Below, piece by piece: positions 16,194-24,855 of a stretch of 59,864 nucleotides of DNA. Positions within the stretch are counted from its first letter, which is position 1. Each line of letters begins with the position of its first letter. The stretch comes from Acidimicrobiaceae bacterium. Its GTDB lineage: Bacteria > Actinomycetota > Acidimicrobiia > Acidimicrobiales > MedAcidi-G1. The stretch spans positions 1 to 59,864 of the forward strand of contig PBYV01000024.1 of NCBI GenBank assembly GCA_002729765.1, given 5' to 3'. The translations under genes and the position numbers were made by a program. Under the pieces are notes generated by a model that did no database searches, was not told the origin of the DNA, and worked only from the letters and a program-made list of their open reading frames with translations.

Positions 16194-17396
16194 ATGACGG
16201 ATGCTGTAATAGTAGCAACTTCAAGAACTCCTATAGGCAGAGCAAATAAAGGCAGTCTTGCAGAGGCCAGACCTGATGACATGTCGGCTTTTATAATCAA
16301 AGACGTTCTTTCTAAGGTTCCACAAATTCAAACTGACTTGGTTGAAGATGTCCTGTGGGGAACTGGACAACCAGGTGGAGAGCAAGGTTATAACATTGCA
16401 CGCATATCAAGCCTTCTAGCTGGAATTGATGCCCCTGGAGTGACAGTAAATCGATACTGTTCATCTTCGTTGCAAACGATCCGTATGGCCTTTCATGCCA
16501 TTAAAGCTGGAGAAGGAGACATATTTGTTGCAGGAGGCGTCGAATGTGTAAGTCGTTACCAATTTGGGGCTTCCGATACCGGATCTCATAATGACTCCTT
16601 TAAGGATGCAGAAACCCGAACTGCTGAAAGAACCGGAGAAGGAGTGGAAACTTGGACTCCACCTCAAGGTCTACCGGATGTGTATATAGCAATGGGTCAA
16701 ACTGCCGAAAACGTTGCCCAAAACAAAGGTGTTTCTCGTAAAGATCAGGACGAGTGGGGTGTGCGTTCTCAAAACCGTGCGGAAGCTGCTGCGACTCGAG
16801 GATTTTTTGAACGTGAGATCACTCCCTACACAGTTCCGGATGGGACTGTAGTCACTGCTGACGATGGAATAAGAGCTGGAACAACTTATGAGAATGTTTC
16901 ACAGTTGAACCCTGTTTTTCGCCCTGATGGGACTGTTACTGCTGGCAATGCTTGTCCTTTGAATGACGGCGCTGCTGCCGTAGTTGTGATGAGTGCCGAA
17001 AAAGCTTCAGAATTAGGAGTCACTCCATTAGCGAAAATTGTGGCTTCTGGAGTTTCAGCTCTGAATCCAGAGGTCATGGGGTTAGGTCCAGTTGATGCAA
17101 TCAACCAAACATTGCAAAGAGCCGGTATGACAATTACTGATATTGATCTCGTGGAGATAAATGAAGCTTTCGCAGCACAAGTTATTCCTTCAGCAGAAGA
17201 AACCGGGATAGACCATGACAAATTGAATGTGAATGGAGGAGCTATAGCTTTAGGTCATCCATTTGGAATGACGGGTGCTCGGATAATGACAACGTTGATA
17301 AATGGTCTAGAGGATGCTGATAAAGAATTTGGGCTTGAAACCATGTGTGTTGGCGGCGGACAAGGAATGGCGATGATAGTTCAGCGCATGAGCTGA
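16194..17396 (+). CDS. Thiolase / acetyl-CoA C-acyltransferase (FadA family)
   Basis: The 400-residue protein is a complete type II thiolase. The nucleophile Cys sits in VNRYCSSSLQTI, and the other active-site elements NEAFAAQ, NGGAIALGHPFGMTGAR and CVGGGQGMAM are all present. It would carry out the final thiolytic cleavage of beta-oxidation or the reverse condensation. A GAGAGG Shine-Dalgarno stands before ATG 16194. The Ipd pathway needs the thiolase FadA6, but this protein is closer in style to general FadA2/FadA3-type enzymes, so I do not assign it to the steroid route. Its 3' end is 9 bases from the convergent SCO6745-family gene. Confidence 0.9.
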   Translation: MTDAVIVATSRTPIGRANKGSLAEARPDDMSAFIIKDVLSKVPQIQTDLVEDVLWGTGQPGGEQGYNIARISSLLAGIDAPGVTVNRYCSSSLQTIRMAFHAIKAGEGDIFVAGGVECVSRYQFGASDTGSHNDSFKDAETRTAERTGEGVETWTPPQGLPDVYIAMGQTAENVAQNKGVSRKDQDEWGVRSQNRAEAAATRGFFEREITPYTVPDGTVVTADDGIRAGTTYENVSQLNPVFRPDGTVTAGNACPLNDGAAAVVVMSAEKASELGVTPLAKIVASGVSALNPEVMGLGPVDAINQTLQRAGMTITDIDLVEINEAFAAQVIPSAEETGIDHDKLNVNGGAIALGHPFGMTGARIMTTLINGLEDADKEFGLETMCVGGGQGMAMIVQRMS

Positions 17397-17405
17397 TCAT
17401 CAATA

Positions 17406-18296
17406 CTATTTACTCTTAGCTTCTCGCCCGGCTGGCATCCAATTTGATCCAGCTGTGTTATCAATGTGATCCATGTAGCGCGAACCAACTGGTTCGATTA
17501 ATTCTAGAAATTGAGCCGTTTGACTAATCCCAAGATTACGCCAAGCAGCACTTGCTATGTCGTTAAGTTTTCTTTCGAGATCTTCTCTAAATTCCAAGCC
17601 TTTAGGCGTAACTGTTTCTCCATCCGCTAAACCACGTTCCGTCAGCTTTTTAAATGCGGCACTAATTGCACCATCATCTGCTCCTCGACTACGTGTAAGC
17701 CATTGATCGTCGTAATCATGCTTTGCATTATCTAAGATGCCGGCCATAGTGCCGTCAATGTTTTCACTTACCAAGATTGCCCAGTGAGTATCACCGCGCC
17801 ACTCACGGATGGCGTTAACAGCCAGCCAAGCCGATGTGAGTGGATCTTGATGACGTGGCCAATCCAATAATGATGCAAATAAAGCCCGACCAGATACAGG
17901 AAGTTCTTCAGCTGCTTTCCAAAGGTTTGAAGACATAGCTGCTAAAGGCTCACAGATTTCTGGTGTTAGTTCCTTTAAACCTGGAGCGATCGCAGCGTCT
18001 CTAGCTGATGCCGCTTTTTCGAAAGTAGTATATTCACGGCAGTTATCCAGACTTGCTGCAATAAAGTCTGGGTGTATCGAGTAAAAAGCTGCAGATACTG
18101 CTTTGTTTCCGGCTTTTCCAAGAGAAGCTGCACGAGTAGATACGTAGTAGCCGAATCCATTAGGAACCCCAAGCGCTTCATAATTTGCGATGGCCCTCGG
18201 ATCCCAATAAATCCAACCGATTAGCCTATGGGAAGCAAAAGCTGCACGACGGCTAAGTTCCTCCCAGTCATTTTCATCTTCAATCAACTTTTTCAC
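17406..18296 (-). CDS. SCO6745-family protein (actinobacterial conserved, winged-helix-like)
   Basis: A 296-residue soluble protein with the features of the SCO6745 family: an N-terminal region with YEALGVP and GYYVSTRAASLG, PLAAMSSNLWKAAEELP in the middle, a central LLDWPRHQDPLTSAWLAVNAIREWRGDTHWAILVSE stretch, and a C-terminal helical part (RGADDGAISAAFKKLTERGL, then VTPKGLEFREDLE) resembling a winged helix. The family is widespread in actinobacteria; its function is not established. It starts at GTG 18296. It lies downstream of the ilv operon's strand partner ilvC but reads in the same direction after it only as the far neighbour, so no role in amino acid synthesis is implied. Confidence 0.7.
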   Translation of the reverse strand: MKKLIEDENDWEELSRRAAFASHRLIGWIYWDPRAIANYEALGVPNGFGYYVSTRAASLGKAGNKAVSAAFYSIHPDFIAASLDNCREYTTFEKAASARDAAIAPGLKELTPEICEPLAAMSSNLWKAAEELPVSGRALFASLLDWPRHQDPLTSAWLAVNAIREWRGDTHWAILVSENIDGTMAGILDNAKHDYDDQWLTRSRGADDGAISAAFKKLTERGLADGETVTPKGLEFREDLERKLNDIASAAWRNLGISQTAQFLELIEPVGSRYMDHIDNTAGSNWMPAGREAKSK

Positions 18297-18312
18297 ACTT
18301 TAGGCTGATGTC

Positions 18313-19344
18313 TTAACCTTGGCCACCTGATGCATCTTGAACCGATACTTTGCCAGCACTGATCCAAGGCATCATGTCACGGAGTTTAGAACCAACTTGC
18401 TCAATGCGGTGTTGGCGTCCCTTTTCTTCCAAAGCGTAAAAATTCTCCCTACCAGAATGAGCTTCAGCCACCCATTCTTCCGCAAAAACTCCAGATTGAA
18501 TCTCATCTAAAACCTGTTTCATTGTTTCTCTCACATGATCATCGACCACTCGAGGACCACGCGTTAAATCACCGTACTCGGCAGTGTCAGAAACTGAATA
18601 ACGCATACCTCCTATGCCTTGTTCATACATGAGGTCTACAATTAACTTCAATTCGTGAAGACATTCGAAATAACAAATCTCTGGCTGATATCCAGCATCA
18701 ACAAGTGTGTCAAAAGCACTTCTAACTAACTCTGTAACCCCGCCGCAAAGCACTACCTGTTCTCCGAAAAGGTCCGTTTCACACTCTTCAGTGAAAGTCG
18801 TTTCGATAATTCCTGCTCTAGCTCCCCCCAGTCCATCTGCATAAGCCATTGCTAGGTCTTTTGCTCCACCTGTTGGGTTCTGCTCGACAGCAATGAGGCA
18901 GGGCACACCACCACCTTCAACATATGTCCTGCGCACTAAGTGGCCTGGTCCTTTAGGTGCAATCATTATGACGTCTACATCATCTGGAGGTGTAATTAGA
19001 TCAAAACGGATATTAAAGCCATGAGCAAAAGCAATGGCGTCTCCAGCTTTCAAGTTTGGAGCGATATGTTCTTCATATGTTGCTGCTTGATCAGTATCAG
19101 GCAAAAGAAGCATTATCACATCTGCCCAGTCCGATGCTTCTGAAATTGAACGAACTACGAGTCCTGCTTCTTCGGCTTTCGAGATGGACCCAGATCCTTC
19201 TCTCAGTCCTACGCATACGTCAACCCCTGATTCCTTTAGGTTCAAAGCGTGGGCATGTCCTTGTGATCCATAGCCTAAAATCGCTACTTTACGGTCTGAT
19301 ATCGCTGAACGATTTACATCATTTTCATAATAAATATTTACCAC
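18313..19344 (-). CDS. ilvC: Ketol-acid reductoisomerase
   Basis: The 343-residue class I enzyme converts acetolactate and acetohydroxybutyrate to the dihydroxy acids of valine and isoleucine synthesis. [20 protein letters not shown] is the NADPH loop, and [34 protein letters not shown] and [20 protein letters not shown] carry the Mg-binding acidic residues. GTG 19344 follows a clear AGGAGA Shine-Dalgarno. It is the last gene of ilvB-ilvN-ilvC and is presumably under the same attenuator upstream of ilvB. Confidence 0.97.
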   Translation of the reverse strand: MVNIYYENDVNRSAISDRKVAILGYGSQGHAHALNLKESGVDVCVGLREGSGSISKAEEAGLVVRSISEASDWADVIMLLLPDTDQAATYEEHIAPNLKAGDAIAFAHGFNIRFDLITPPDDVDVIMIAPKGPGHLVRRTYVEGGGVPCLIAVEQNPTGGAKDLAMAYADGLGGARAGIIETTFTEECETDLFGEQVVLCGGVTELVRSAFDTLVDAGYQPEICYFECLHELKLIVDLMYEQGIGGMRYSVSDTAEYGDLTRGPRVVDDHVRETMKQVLDEIQSGVFAEEWVAEAHSGRENFYALEEKGRQHRIEQVGSKLRDMMPWISAGKVSVQDASGGQG

Positions 19345-19390
19345 GATTTTCTCCTAATTATTTTTCTTTAACTATTTAAACTTTGTTTAG

Positions 19391-19888
19391 CTATAACGAA
19401 TCTAGAGCAACACGGCCTGTTCGTTGCAGTTCAACTATGCCATAACCACTCAAAAAGGATTCGAAGTCGTCAATTACAGATGAGGTTTCCACCAAAGAAA
19501 GCATCATGCTTTCGGTTCCAATGTTTAGCACCTTTCCTCCGACTTTGTCTAAATGGTCAACCAGTTCATCCCTTTGACTAGCCTCAGCTTCAACTGTGAC
19601 GATCATCAATTCTCTTTCAACTGACTCAGCGGGATCCAAAGCTCGTATTTCAACAACATTTATCAGTTTGTCAAGCTGATTTATTATTTGATCTAATGAA
19701 ACACCTTCGAGCTCTATATCCAGATCAACAGTTATGCGACTAAATTCTGCCTTATCTGTAGGAGCGACAGCTAGAGACTTAATATTTACGCCACGACGAG
19801 AAAAAAGGCCACTGACTCGTGCTAAAACACCGAATTTATTTTCGACGGTTATAACTAAAATTGTGTAATTTCCTTGAGTCTTTTTCAT
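19391..19888 (-). CDS. ilvN: Acetolactate synthase small (regulatory) subunit
   Basis: A 165-residue IlvN/IlvH: N-terminal ACT domain (ILVITVENKFGVLARVSGLFSR with the RRGVNIKSLAV helix) that binds valine for feedback inhibition, followed by the C-terminal ALS_ss_C domain (ELMIVTVEAEASQRDELVDH). Its ATG overlaps the ilvB stop by 4 bases (19885-19888), giving translational coupling and matched subunit levels. Length and domain order are normal. Confidence 0.96.
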   Translation of the reverse strand: MKKTQGNYTILVITVENKFGVLARVSGLFSRRGVNIKSLAVAPTDKAEFSRITVDLDIELEGVSLDQIINQLDKLINVVEIRALDPAESVERELMIVTVEAEASQRDELVDHLDKVGGKVLNIGTESMMLSLVETSSVIDDFESFLSGYGIVELQRTGRVALDSL

Positions 19889-21627
19889 CGTTCTTGACTT
19901 TCTTGAGATGGTGGAACGACAATTGAAGAATTATCTTTCCCTGCAGGAACCATAGGGTAAACACGCTCTTCGGGTGCAGTTCGAAAATCTATTACAACTG
20001 ACCGATCTTCAATTTCATTAGCTTTAGCTATAGCTTCTGGAACTTCCTCTGGGCTATCAACTCGAATACCCACACAGCCCATAGATTCTGCCCATGCTTT
20101 ATAATTCGGCACATCATCTGAAAGGAACACTTCAGAAAATCTTTCTTCGTAAAACATGTCTTGCCATTGGCGAACCATACCCAAATAGGAATTATTAAGT
20201 AATGCAACTTTTATTGGTATGTTTTCAACTGTTGAGGTTACAAGTTCTTGTGCTGTCATCTGGAAGCATCCATCTCCATCAACTGCCCAAACCATCCGGT
20301 CAGGGTTTCCAACTTTTGCACCAATAGCAGCAGGTATTGAGAATCCCATTGTCCCAAGGCCTCCTGAGTTGATCCATGTATATGGATGGTCAAAACTCCA
20401 GTATTGACTTGTCCACATCTGATGCTGACCAACTCCCGAAGCAACGATTGTATCTTCAGGGGTTAAATCCCTAAGTTGCTCTAAGACGTACTGGGGTTTC
20501 AATCTGCTTCCTGGTTCAGAGTCCTCATATGTAAGAGGAAATCGTTCCTGCCAACCACTGATAGTAGATTTCCATTCCGAACGATCTGTTTGAGTCGCAT
20601 CTTGTTGTCTAAGCAGGTCAACCATTGCCTCTATGACCAGACGGCAATCTCCATTTATAGCAACATCTGGTTTTCTAACTTTTCCTATTTCCGCAGGATC
20701 GATGTCCACATGGATAATTTTTGCATCTGGTGCAAAACCGTCGACTTTACCTGTAACACGATCATCGAAACGAGCACCCAAAGCCACTAATAAATCTGAC
20801 TTTTGCATTGAAGTCACAGCTGTATAATTTCCGTGCATTCCAGGCATTCCTAAACAAAGTTCATGGCTGTCTGGAAAAGCTCCTCGTGCCATAAGAGTTG
20901 TCACGACGTGAATTCCAGTAATTTCTACCAGTTCTCTAAGCGCTTCGGCTGCTCTTGCTTTAAGAATCCCACCTCCAATATAAAAAACTGGTCTCTCAGA
21001 AGTTTGTATAAGTTCTACGGCTTTCTCTATTCCAGAAAAATCAATGTCCTTTTCTGGTTTGTATCCCGGGAGGTCCATTTCAGGATCGTCCACCCAGTCA
21101 AGCTCTGACCTTGGACTGTTCGGATCAACTATGTCCTTGGGTAGATCAATCAACACTGGACCAGGTCGACCAGTAGTTGCTATATGAAATGCCTCTTTCA
21201 CTATTCTTGGAATGTCTTGTGCATCTTTGACGAGAAAATTGTGTTTTGTGACTCCCATGGTGATCCCGGTAGTGTCGCATTCCTGAAATGCATCTGTACC
21301 GATCGCTGCCAGAGGCACTTGGCCTGTAATAACAACCAAAGGTATTGAATCCAGATAAGCGTCACATAGAGGTGTAACAATATTCGTAGCTGCCGGACCG
21401 CTAGTCACCATCGCTACACCAGGTTTACCAGTTGCTTGGGCATAACCTTGAGCCATATGACCAGCACCTTGCTCATGACGTACCAGTATGTGTCTAATAG
21501 TCGAATCGATAATCGGATCATAAACGGGCAGTATCGCTCCGCCAGGAAGCCCAAACATCACTTCCACACCCTCTTTTTCAAGAGACCTAATTAATGCCTT
21601 GCCGCCATCTATATTTTCACTGGTCAT
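19885..21627 (-). CDS. ilvB: Acetolactate synthase large (catalytic) subunit
   Basis: The 580-residue ThDP enzyme has all three domains: N-terminal Pyr domain with VMFGLPGGAILPVYD and the activating Glu in VRHEQGAGHMAQGYA, central FAD-binding domain, and the C-terminal PP domain with GDGCFQMTAQELVTSTVENIP (GDG-N Mg/ThDP motif, continuing to LLNNSYLGMVRQWQ). It condenses pyruvate with pyruvate or 2-ketobutyrate. The 171-base leader between ilvD and this gene carries a Val/Ile leader peptide and two hairpins, so expression is probably attenuated by charged Val/Ile tRNA. The start is ATG 21627. Confidence 0.97.
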   Translation of the reverse strand: MTSENIDGGKALIRSLEKEGVEVMFGLPGGAILPVYDPIIDSTIRHILVRHEQGAGHMAQGYAQATGKPGVAMVTSGPAATNIVTPLCDAYLDSIPLVVITGQVPLAAIGTDAFQECDTTGITMGVTKHNFLVKDAQDIPRIVKEAFHIATTGRPGPVLIDLPKDIVDPNSPRSELDWVDDPEMDLPGYKPEKDIDFSGIEKAVELIQTSERPVFYIGGGILKARAAEALRELVEITGIHVVTTLMARGAFPDSHELCLGMPGMHGNYTAVTSMQKSDLLVALGARFDDRVTGKVDGFAPDAKIIHVDIDPAEIGKVRKPDVAINGDCRLVIEAMVDLLRQQDATQTDRSEWKSTISGWQERFPLTYEDSEPGSRLKPQYVLEQLRDLTPEDTIVASGVGQHQMWTSQYWSFDHPYTWINSGGLGTMGFSIPAAIGAKVGNPDRMVWAVDGDGCFQMTAQELVTSTVENIPIKVALLNNSYLGMVRQWQDMFYEERFSEVFLSDDVPNYKAWAESMGCVGIRVDSPEEVPEAIAKANEIEDRSVVIDFRTAPEERVYPMVPAGKDNSSIVVPPSQESQER

Positions 21628-21677
21628 TTTTTCTCAGATTAGCTTTCTTAACTAAAAACTTGATTAAAAGCAATTGA

Positions 21678-21722
21678 CCTCCCTGCAGGGAGGCCAAGCG
21701 TGCATCCATAATGGATACACGC
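21678..21722 (-). promoter_or_regulatory. Attenuator hairpins between ilv leader peptide and ilvB
   Basis: Two hairpins follow the leader peptide in the RNA. The first (21722-21698) pairs two 12-base arms, GCGTGTATCCAT and ATGGATGCACGC, with one wobble pair and a 1-base centre. The second (21693-21678) is the perfect palindrome CCTCCCTGCAGGGAGG, a GC-rich stem followed by UCAAUUGCUUUU. The second resembles an intrinsic terminator with a slightly displaced U run. The first overlaps the leader stop codon, so a ribosome at the end of the peptide would block it. Confidence 0.65.
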
Positions 21723-21757
21723 TAAATAACTACTACACCTACGAAAAATTCTCGCAT
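21722..21757 (-). CDS. ilv leader peptide MREFFVGVVVI (attenuator peptide)
   Basis: ATG 21757 opens an 11-codon frame reading Met-Arg-Glu-Phe-Phe-Val-Gly-Val-Val-Val-Ile followed by TAG at 21724-21722. Four Val and one Ile codons, three of the Val consecutive and followed by Ile, stand directly before the stop. The stop overlaps the base of the first hairpin. It lies 94 bases before ilvB, whose enzyme makes precursors of exactly these amino acids. Actinobacterial ilvB operons (for example in Corynebacterium) are known to have such regulatory peptides. Ribosome stalling on the Val/Ile codons would change which hairpin forms. Confidence 0.75.
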   Translation of the reverse strand: MREFFVGVVVI

Positions 21758-21763
21758 ACATCC

Positions 21764-21792
21764 AGTATCGCTGGGAAGCTAATAGCAAACAA
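21764..21792 (-). promoter_or_regulatory. Promoter of the ilvBNC operon
   Basis: On the minus strand TTGTTT (21792-21787) and GATACT (21769-21764) are separated by 17 bases, a good match to a housekeeping sigma promoter. The -10 box ends 6 bases before the ATG of the leader peptide at 21757, so the transcript would be leaderless. The promoter overlaps the end of ilvD. Confidence 0.55.
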
Positions 21793-21798
21793 CCCTTT

Positions 21799-23490
21799 TT
21801 ATGCCTTAGTAACAGCTCCTTGATCTGCCCCTACTGCTAATCGCGCATATTTGGCTAAAAATCCAGACTCATATCGCGGTTTAAAGGGTTTTAATTCGCC
21901 TCGCCGTTTTTCTAATTCATTTTCGTCAACTAGAAGTTCAATTGAATGTTCACGGATATCTATAACAATTCGATCGCCTTCTGCTACAAGAGCTATTGGA
22001 CCTCCATCGACTGCTTCCGGAGCAACATGACCCACACAGAAACCATGAGTCCCGCCCGAAAATCGACCATCTGTGATTAGAGCTGCATCGTTGCCTCTAC
22101 CAGCACCTTTCATAGCGCCTGTAATAGCGAGCATCTCACGCATTCCTGGGCCGCCTTTAGGGCCTTCATAACGGATCACCACAATGTCTCCAGCTTCTAT
22201 CGCTCCTCCTAAAACTGCTTCCATGGCTTTATCTTCACCGTCAAACACTCTGGCACGACCATCAAATCTATCCACATCTATTCCAGCTACTTTTACAACA
22301 GCTCCATCAGGAGCTAAGGAACCTCTCAATATTGCTATTCCTCCTATGTCATGTATTGGATTATCAAAAGAGTGAATTACGTCATTATCAGGTTTTGGTG
22401 GGTTAAGAAGTTCTAAATTTTCTTTAACAGTAAGACCGGTAACAGTTACTTCGTCTCCGTGAATCAAACCTTCCTCTAATAGCATCTGCATTACCACCGG
22501 AACACCTCCCACTCTGTCAATATCAACCATGTGATAAAGGCCATGTGGTTTCGTATCCGCTAGATGTGGAACCTTCTCAGCTATACGATTGAATTCCTCT
22601 AATTGAAGATCTACACCTGCTTCAAAAGCAATCGCCAAAAGATGCAGGACAGCATTAGTTGACCCACCAAGAGCCATCACCACTGCGATGGCATTCTCAA
22701 ATGCTGCTGGAGTCATTATGTCTCGGGGATAGATACCGGCCTCTAAGAGTTTCATCACAGCAGTACCACTTGCATATGCCACATCTGAACGCCTGCTATC
22801 TACTGCTGCTGCGGATGCCGATCCTGGTAATGACATACCCAATGCTTCTCCCACCGCAGCCATTGTGTTAGCAGTAAACATTCCTGCACAACTACCTATA
22901 GTTGGACAAGCAGCTCGCTCTATGGAAAGAAGTTCTTCATCGTCAATGTCACCTACCGCATGAGCTCCCACTGCTTCAAAAACATTAACGATGTCTAAAG
23001 ATTTTCCTTTATGCTCTCCGGGCATTATCGAACCTCCATACACGAAAACCGATGGAAGATTTATGCGTGCTGATGCCATAAGCATTCCAGGTAATGACTT
23101 ATCGCAACCTGCAAAACTCACAAATGCATCAAGTCTTTCAGCATGCATTACGGCTTCAACGGAATCAGCAATAATCTCCCTACTTACTAGACTTGCCCTC
23201 ATTCCTTCATGACCCATTGAAATAGCATCGCTTACTGCAATGGTTGTAAATTCCAAAGGAAATCCCCCTGCGTTAAGGACTCCTTCTTTACATTTTTTTG
23301 CAAGCGCATCTAGTGGCAAGTTGCACGGTGTGACTTCATTCCAAGATGAAGCGACTCCAATCTGTGCTTTTGAAAAATCCTCTTCCCCCATGCCTACGGC
23401 ACGCAACATCGCACGAGCCGGTGCCCTGCTAGCTCCATCTGTAACTTCGCGAGATCTTAGTTTCATGTCATTTTCTTTATTTTCACTCAT
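21799..23490 (-). CDS. ilvD: Dihydroxy-acid dehydratase
   Basis: The 563-residue IlvD/Edd-family iron-sulfur dehydratase forms the 2-keto acids of valine and isoleucine. The cluster ligands lie in [21 protein letters not shown] and [16 protein letters not shown], and the C-terminal [19 protein letters not shown] motif is complete. The start ATG 23490 has TACCCT 6 bases upstream and no Shine-Dalgarno, so it is probably leaderless and transcribed separately from ilvBNC, although both lie on the same strand. Divergent from the MATE exporter. Confidence 0.96.
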   Translation of the reverse strand: MSENKENDMKLRSREVTDGASRAPARAMLRAVGMGEEDFSKAQIGVASSWNEVTPCNLPLDALAKKCKEGVLNAGGFPLEFTTIAVSDAISMGHEGMRASLVSREIIADSVEAVMHAERLDAFVSFAGCDKSLPGMLMASARINLPSVFVYGGSIMPGEHKGKSLDIVNVFEAVGAHAVGDIDDEELLSIERAACPTIGSCAGMFTANTMAAVGEALGMSLPGSASAAAVDSRRSDVAYASGTAVMKLLEAGIYPRDIMTPAAFENAIAVVMALGGSTNAVLHLLAIAFEAGVDLQLEEFNRIAEKVPHLADTKPHGLYHMVDIDRVGGVPVVMQMLLEEGLIHGDEVTVTGLTVKENLELLNPPKPDNDVIHSFDNPIHDIGGIAILRGSLAPDGAVVKVAGIDVDRFDGRARVFDGEDKAMEAVLGGAIEAGDIVVIRYEGPKGGPGMREMLAITGAMKGAGRGNDAALITDGRFSGGTHGFCVGHVAPEAVDGGPIALVAEGDRIVIDIREHSIELLVDENELEKRRGELKPFKPRYESGFLAKYARLAVGADQGAVTKA

Positions 23491-23550
23491 ACATGAAGGG
23501 TAGAGCTCAAATCAATAGTTTGACCACTTGAATTTGTCTAGACTCTCATC

Positions 23551-24855
23551 ATTAATATCCCAAATCGTGATAAACAGCTTTTAACCCTAGCAATCCCAGC
23601 TTTAGGTGCACTTATAGCCGAACCATTATATTTGTTAGCCGACACTGCTGTTGTTGGTCATCTGGGGACGCTACCTCTCGGAGGATTAGCCGTTGCATCC
23701 GCTGCCCTACTGTTAATTTACGGACTCTGTTTCTTTTTGGCTTACGGGACCACTGCAACGGTCGCTAGGCTTACTGGAGCAGGTGAACCATTAAAAGCTT
23801 CGAATCAAGCCATTCAAAGTTTGTGGTTAGCTTTTTTTCTTGGCATTGCAATAGCTTTCTTTGGATATTTTGCCGCTGACCCTCTATTAAAACTTTTGGG
23901 TGCTGATGGCGAGCTTCTGAATCAAGCCCGTATTTATTTGCGTATTAGCATGTTCGGCGCTCCCGCCATGTTGATCATGCTTGCAGGAGTAGGTTACTTA
24001 CGTGGAGTCAAGGACACAGTCAGACCCCTGTGGGTGGCAATAGGAACTGCTCTTCTAAATCTGGGACTCGAACTGGTCCTCATCTATGGTTTCAACAAAG
24101 AGATAGGAGCTTCCGCGGCCGCAACTGTTGCTTCTCAATGGGTTGGTGCTCTGATTTACTTGGTTTGGATTCGACAAGCCATAGGTGAATATAAAGTTTC
24201 ATTCAAACCAAAATTTCTAGTTTTAATAAAACTTTTAAGAAGCTCAAGTGACCTCTTGGTTAGAAACCTCTCATTAACTACTTCATTTATTGTCGCTACA
24301 GCTATGGCAGCTCGTCTGGGGAATGTTGATGTTGCGGCACATGAAGTGGGATTTCAAGCGTGGTTTTTTCTTGCCATGTCAATGGATGCGATCGCTATAG
24401 CAGCACAAGCAATAATAGGAAACCTTCTAGGTGCCGGTGATGCCAATGAAGCTCGTCAAATGGGTCGGAAAGCCATTACCTGGTCCATGGGAATAGGTGT
24501 GTTTATGGGTTCTCTTCTTGCAATATTTCATATCACTTTTGCAGAAATTTTTTCTGAAGATACTGCAGTAGTTGAACTTACGGGTTTTCTTCTTTTACAT
24601 GTAGCGGCAATGGCCCCATTATCAGGAATAGCTTTTGCTCTAGATGGCATTCTGATAGGTGCCGGTGATCAACGTTTCCTTGCTAAAGCCATGAGCCTCT
24701 CGGCGCTTATTTCCATACCTTTAATGGTTCTAAGCGTTGCATTTGGTCTCGGCATAGGTTGGATTTGGGGGTCCATTTGGGTTTTGATTTTGGTTCGTTC
24801 TATAACTTTATATATTCGTTTTCGAAGTGATAAGTGGCAAAAATTGGGAAGCTAA
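23551..24855 (+). CDS. MATE-family efflux transporter (DinF-like), probable ATT or ATC start
   Basis: A 12-helix MATE/DinF exporter of about 434 residues: RDKQLLTLAIPALGALIAEP, LYLLADTAVVGHLGTLPLG, VGYLRGVKDT, FNKEIGASAAATVASQ and the second-half repeat ending IGAGDQRFLAKA. The conserved first helix begins well upstream of the first TTG (23632); in frame between TAG 23539 and that TTG no ATG, GTG, TTG or CTG precedes the conserved part except ACT CTC ATC ATT codons. ATT 23551 is 6 bases after a TAGACT box and is my choice; ATC 23548 is possible. It ends overlapping the convergent gatB stop by 3 bases. Substrates are probably drugs or organic cations. Confidence 0.85.
   Translation: MNIPNRDKQLLTLAIPALGALIAEPLYLLADTAVVGHLGTLPLGGLAVASAALLLIYGLCFFLAYGTTATVARLTGAGEPLKASNQAIQSLWLAFFLGIAIAFFGYFAADPLLKLLGADGELLNQARIYLRISMFGAPAMLIMLAGVGYLRGVKDTVRPLWVAIGTALLNLGLELVLIYGFNKEIGASAAATVASQWVGALIYLVWIRQAIGEYKVSFKPKFLVLIKLLRSSSDLLVRNLSLTTSFIVATAMAARLGNVDVAAHEVGFQAWFFLAMSMDAIAIAAQAIIGNLLGAGDANEARQMGRKAITWSMGIGVFMGSLLAIFHITFAEIFSEDTAVVELTGFLLLHVAAMAPLSGIAFALDGILIGAGDQRFLAKAMSLSALISIPLMVLSVAFGLGIGWIWGSIWVLILVRSITLYIRFRSDKWQKLGS

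Noticed and set aside
16194-17396. Assignment of the thiolase as FadA6 of the steroid pathway
   Set aside because: Motifs such as VNRYCSSSLQTI fit general FadA2/FadA3-type thiolases as well or better, and the gene is not within the ipd block.
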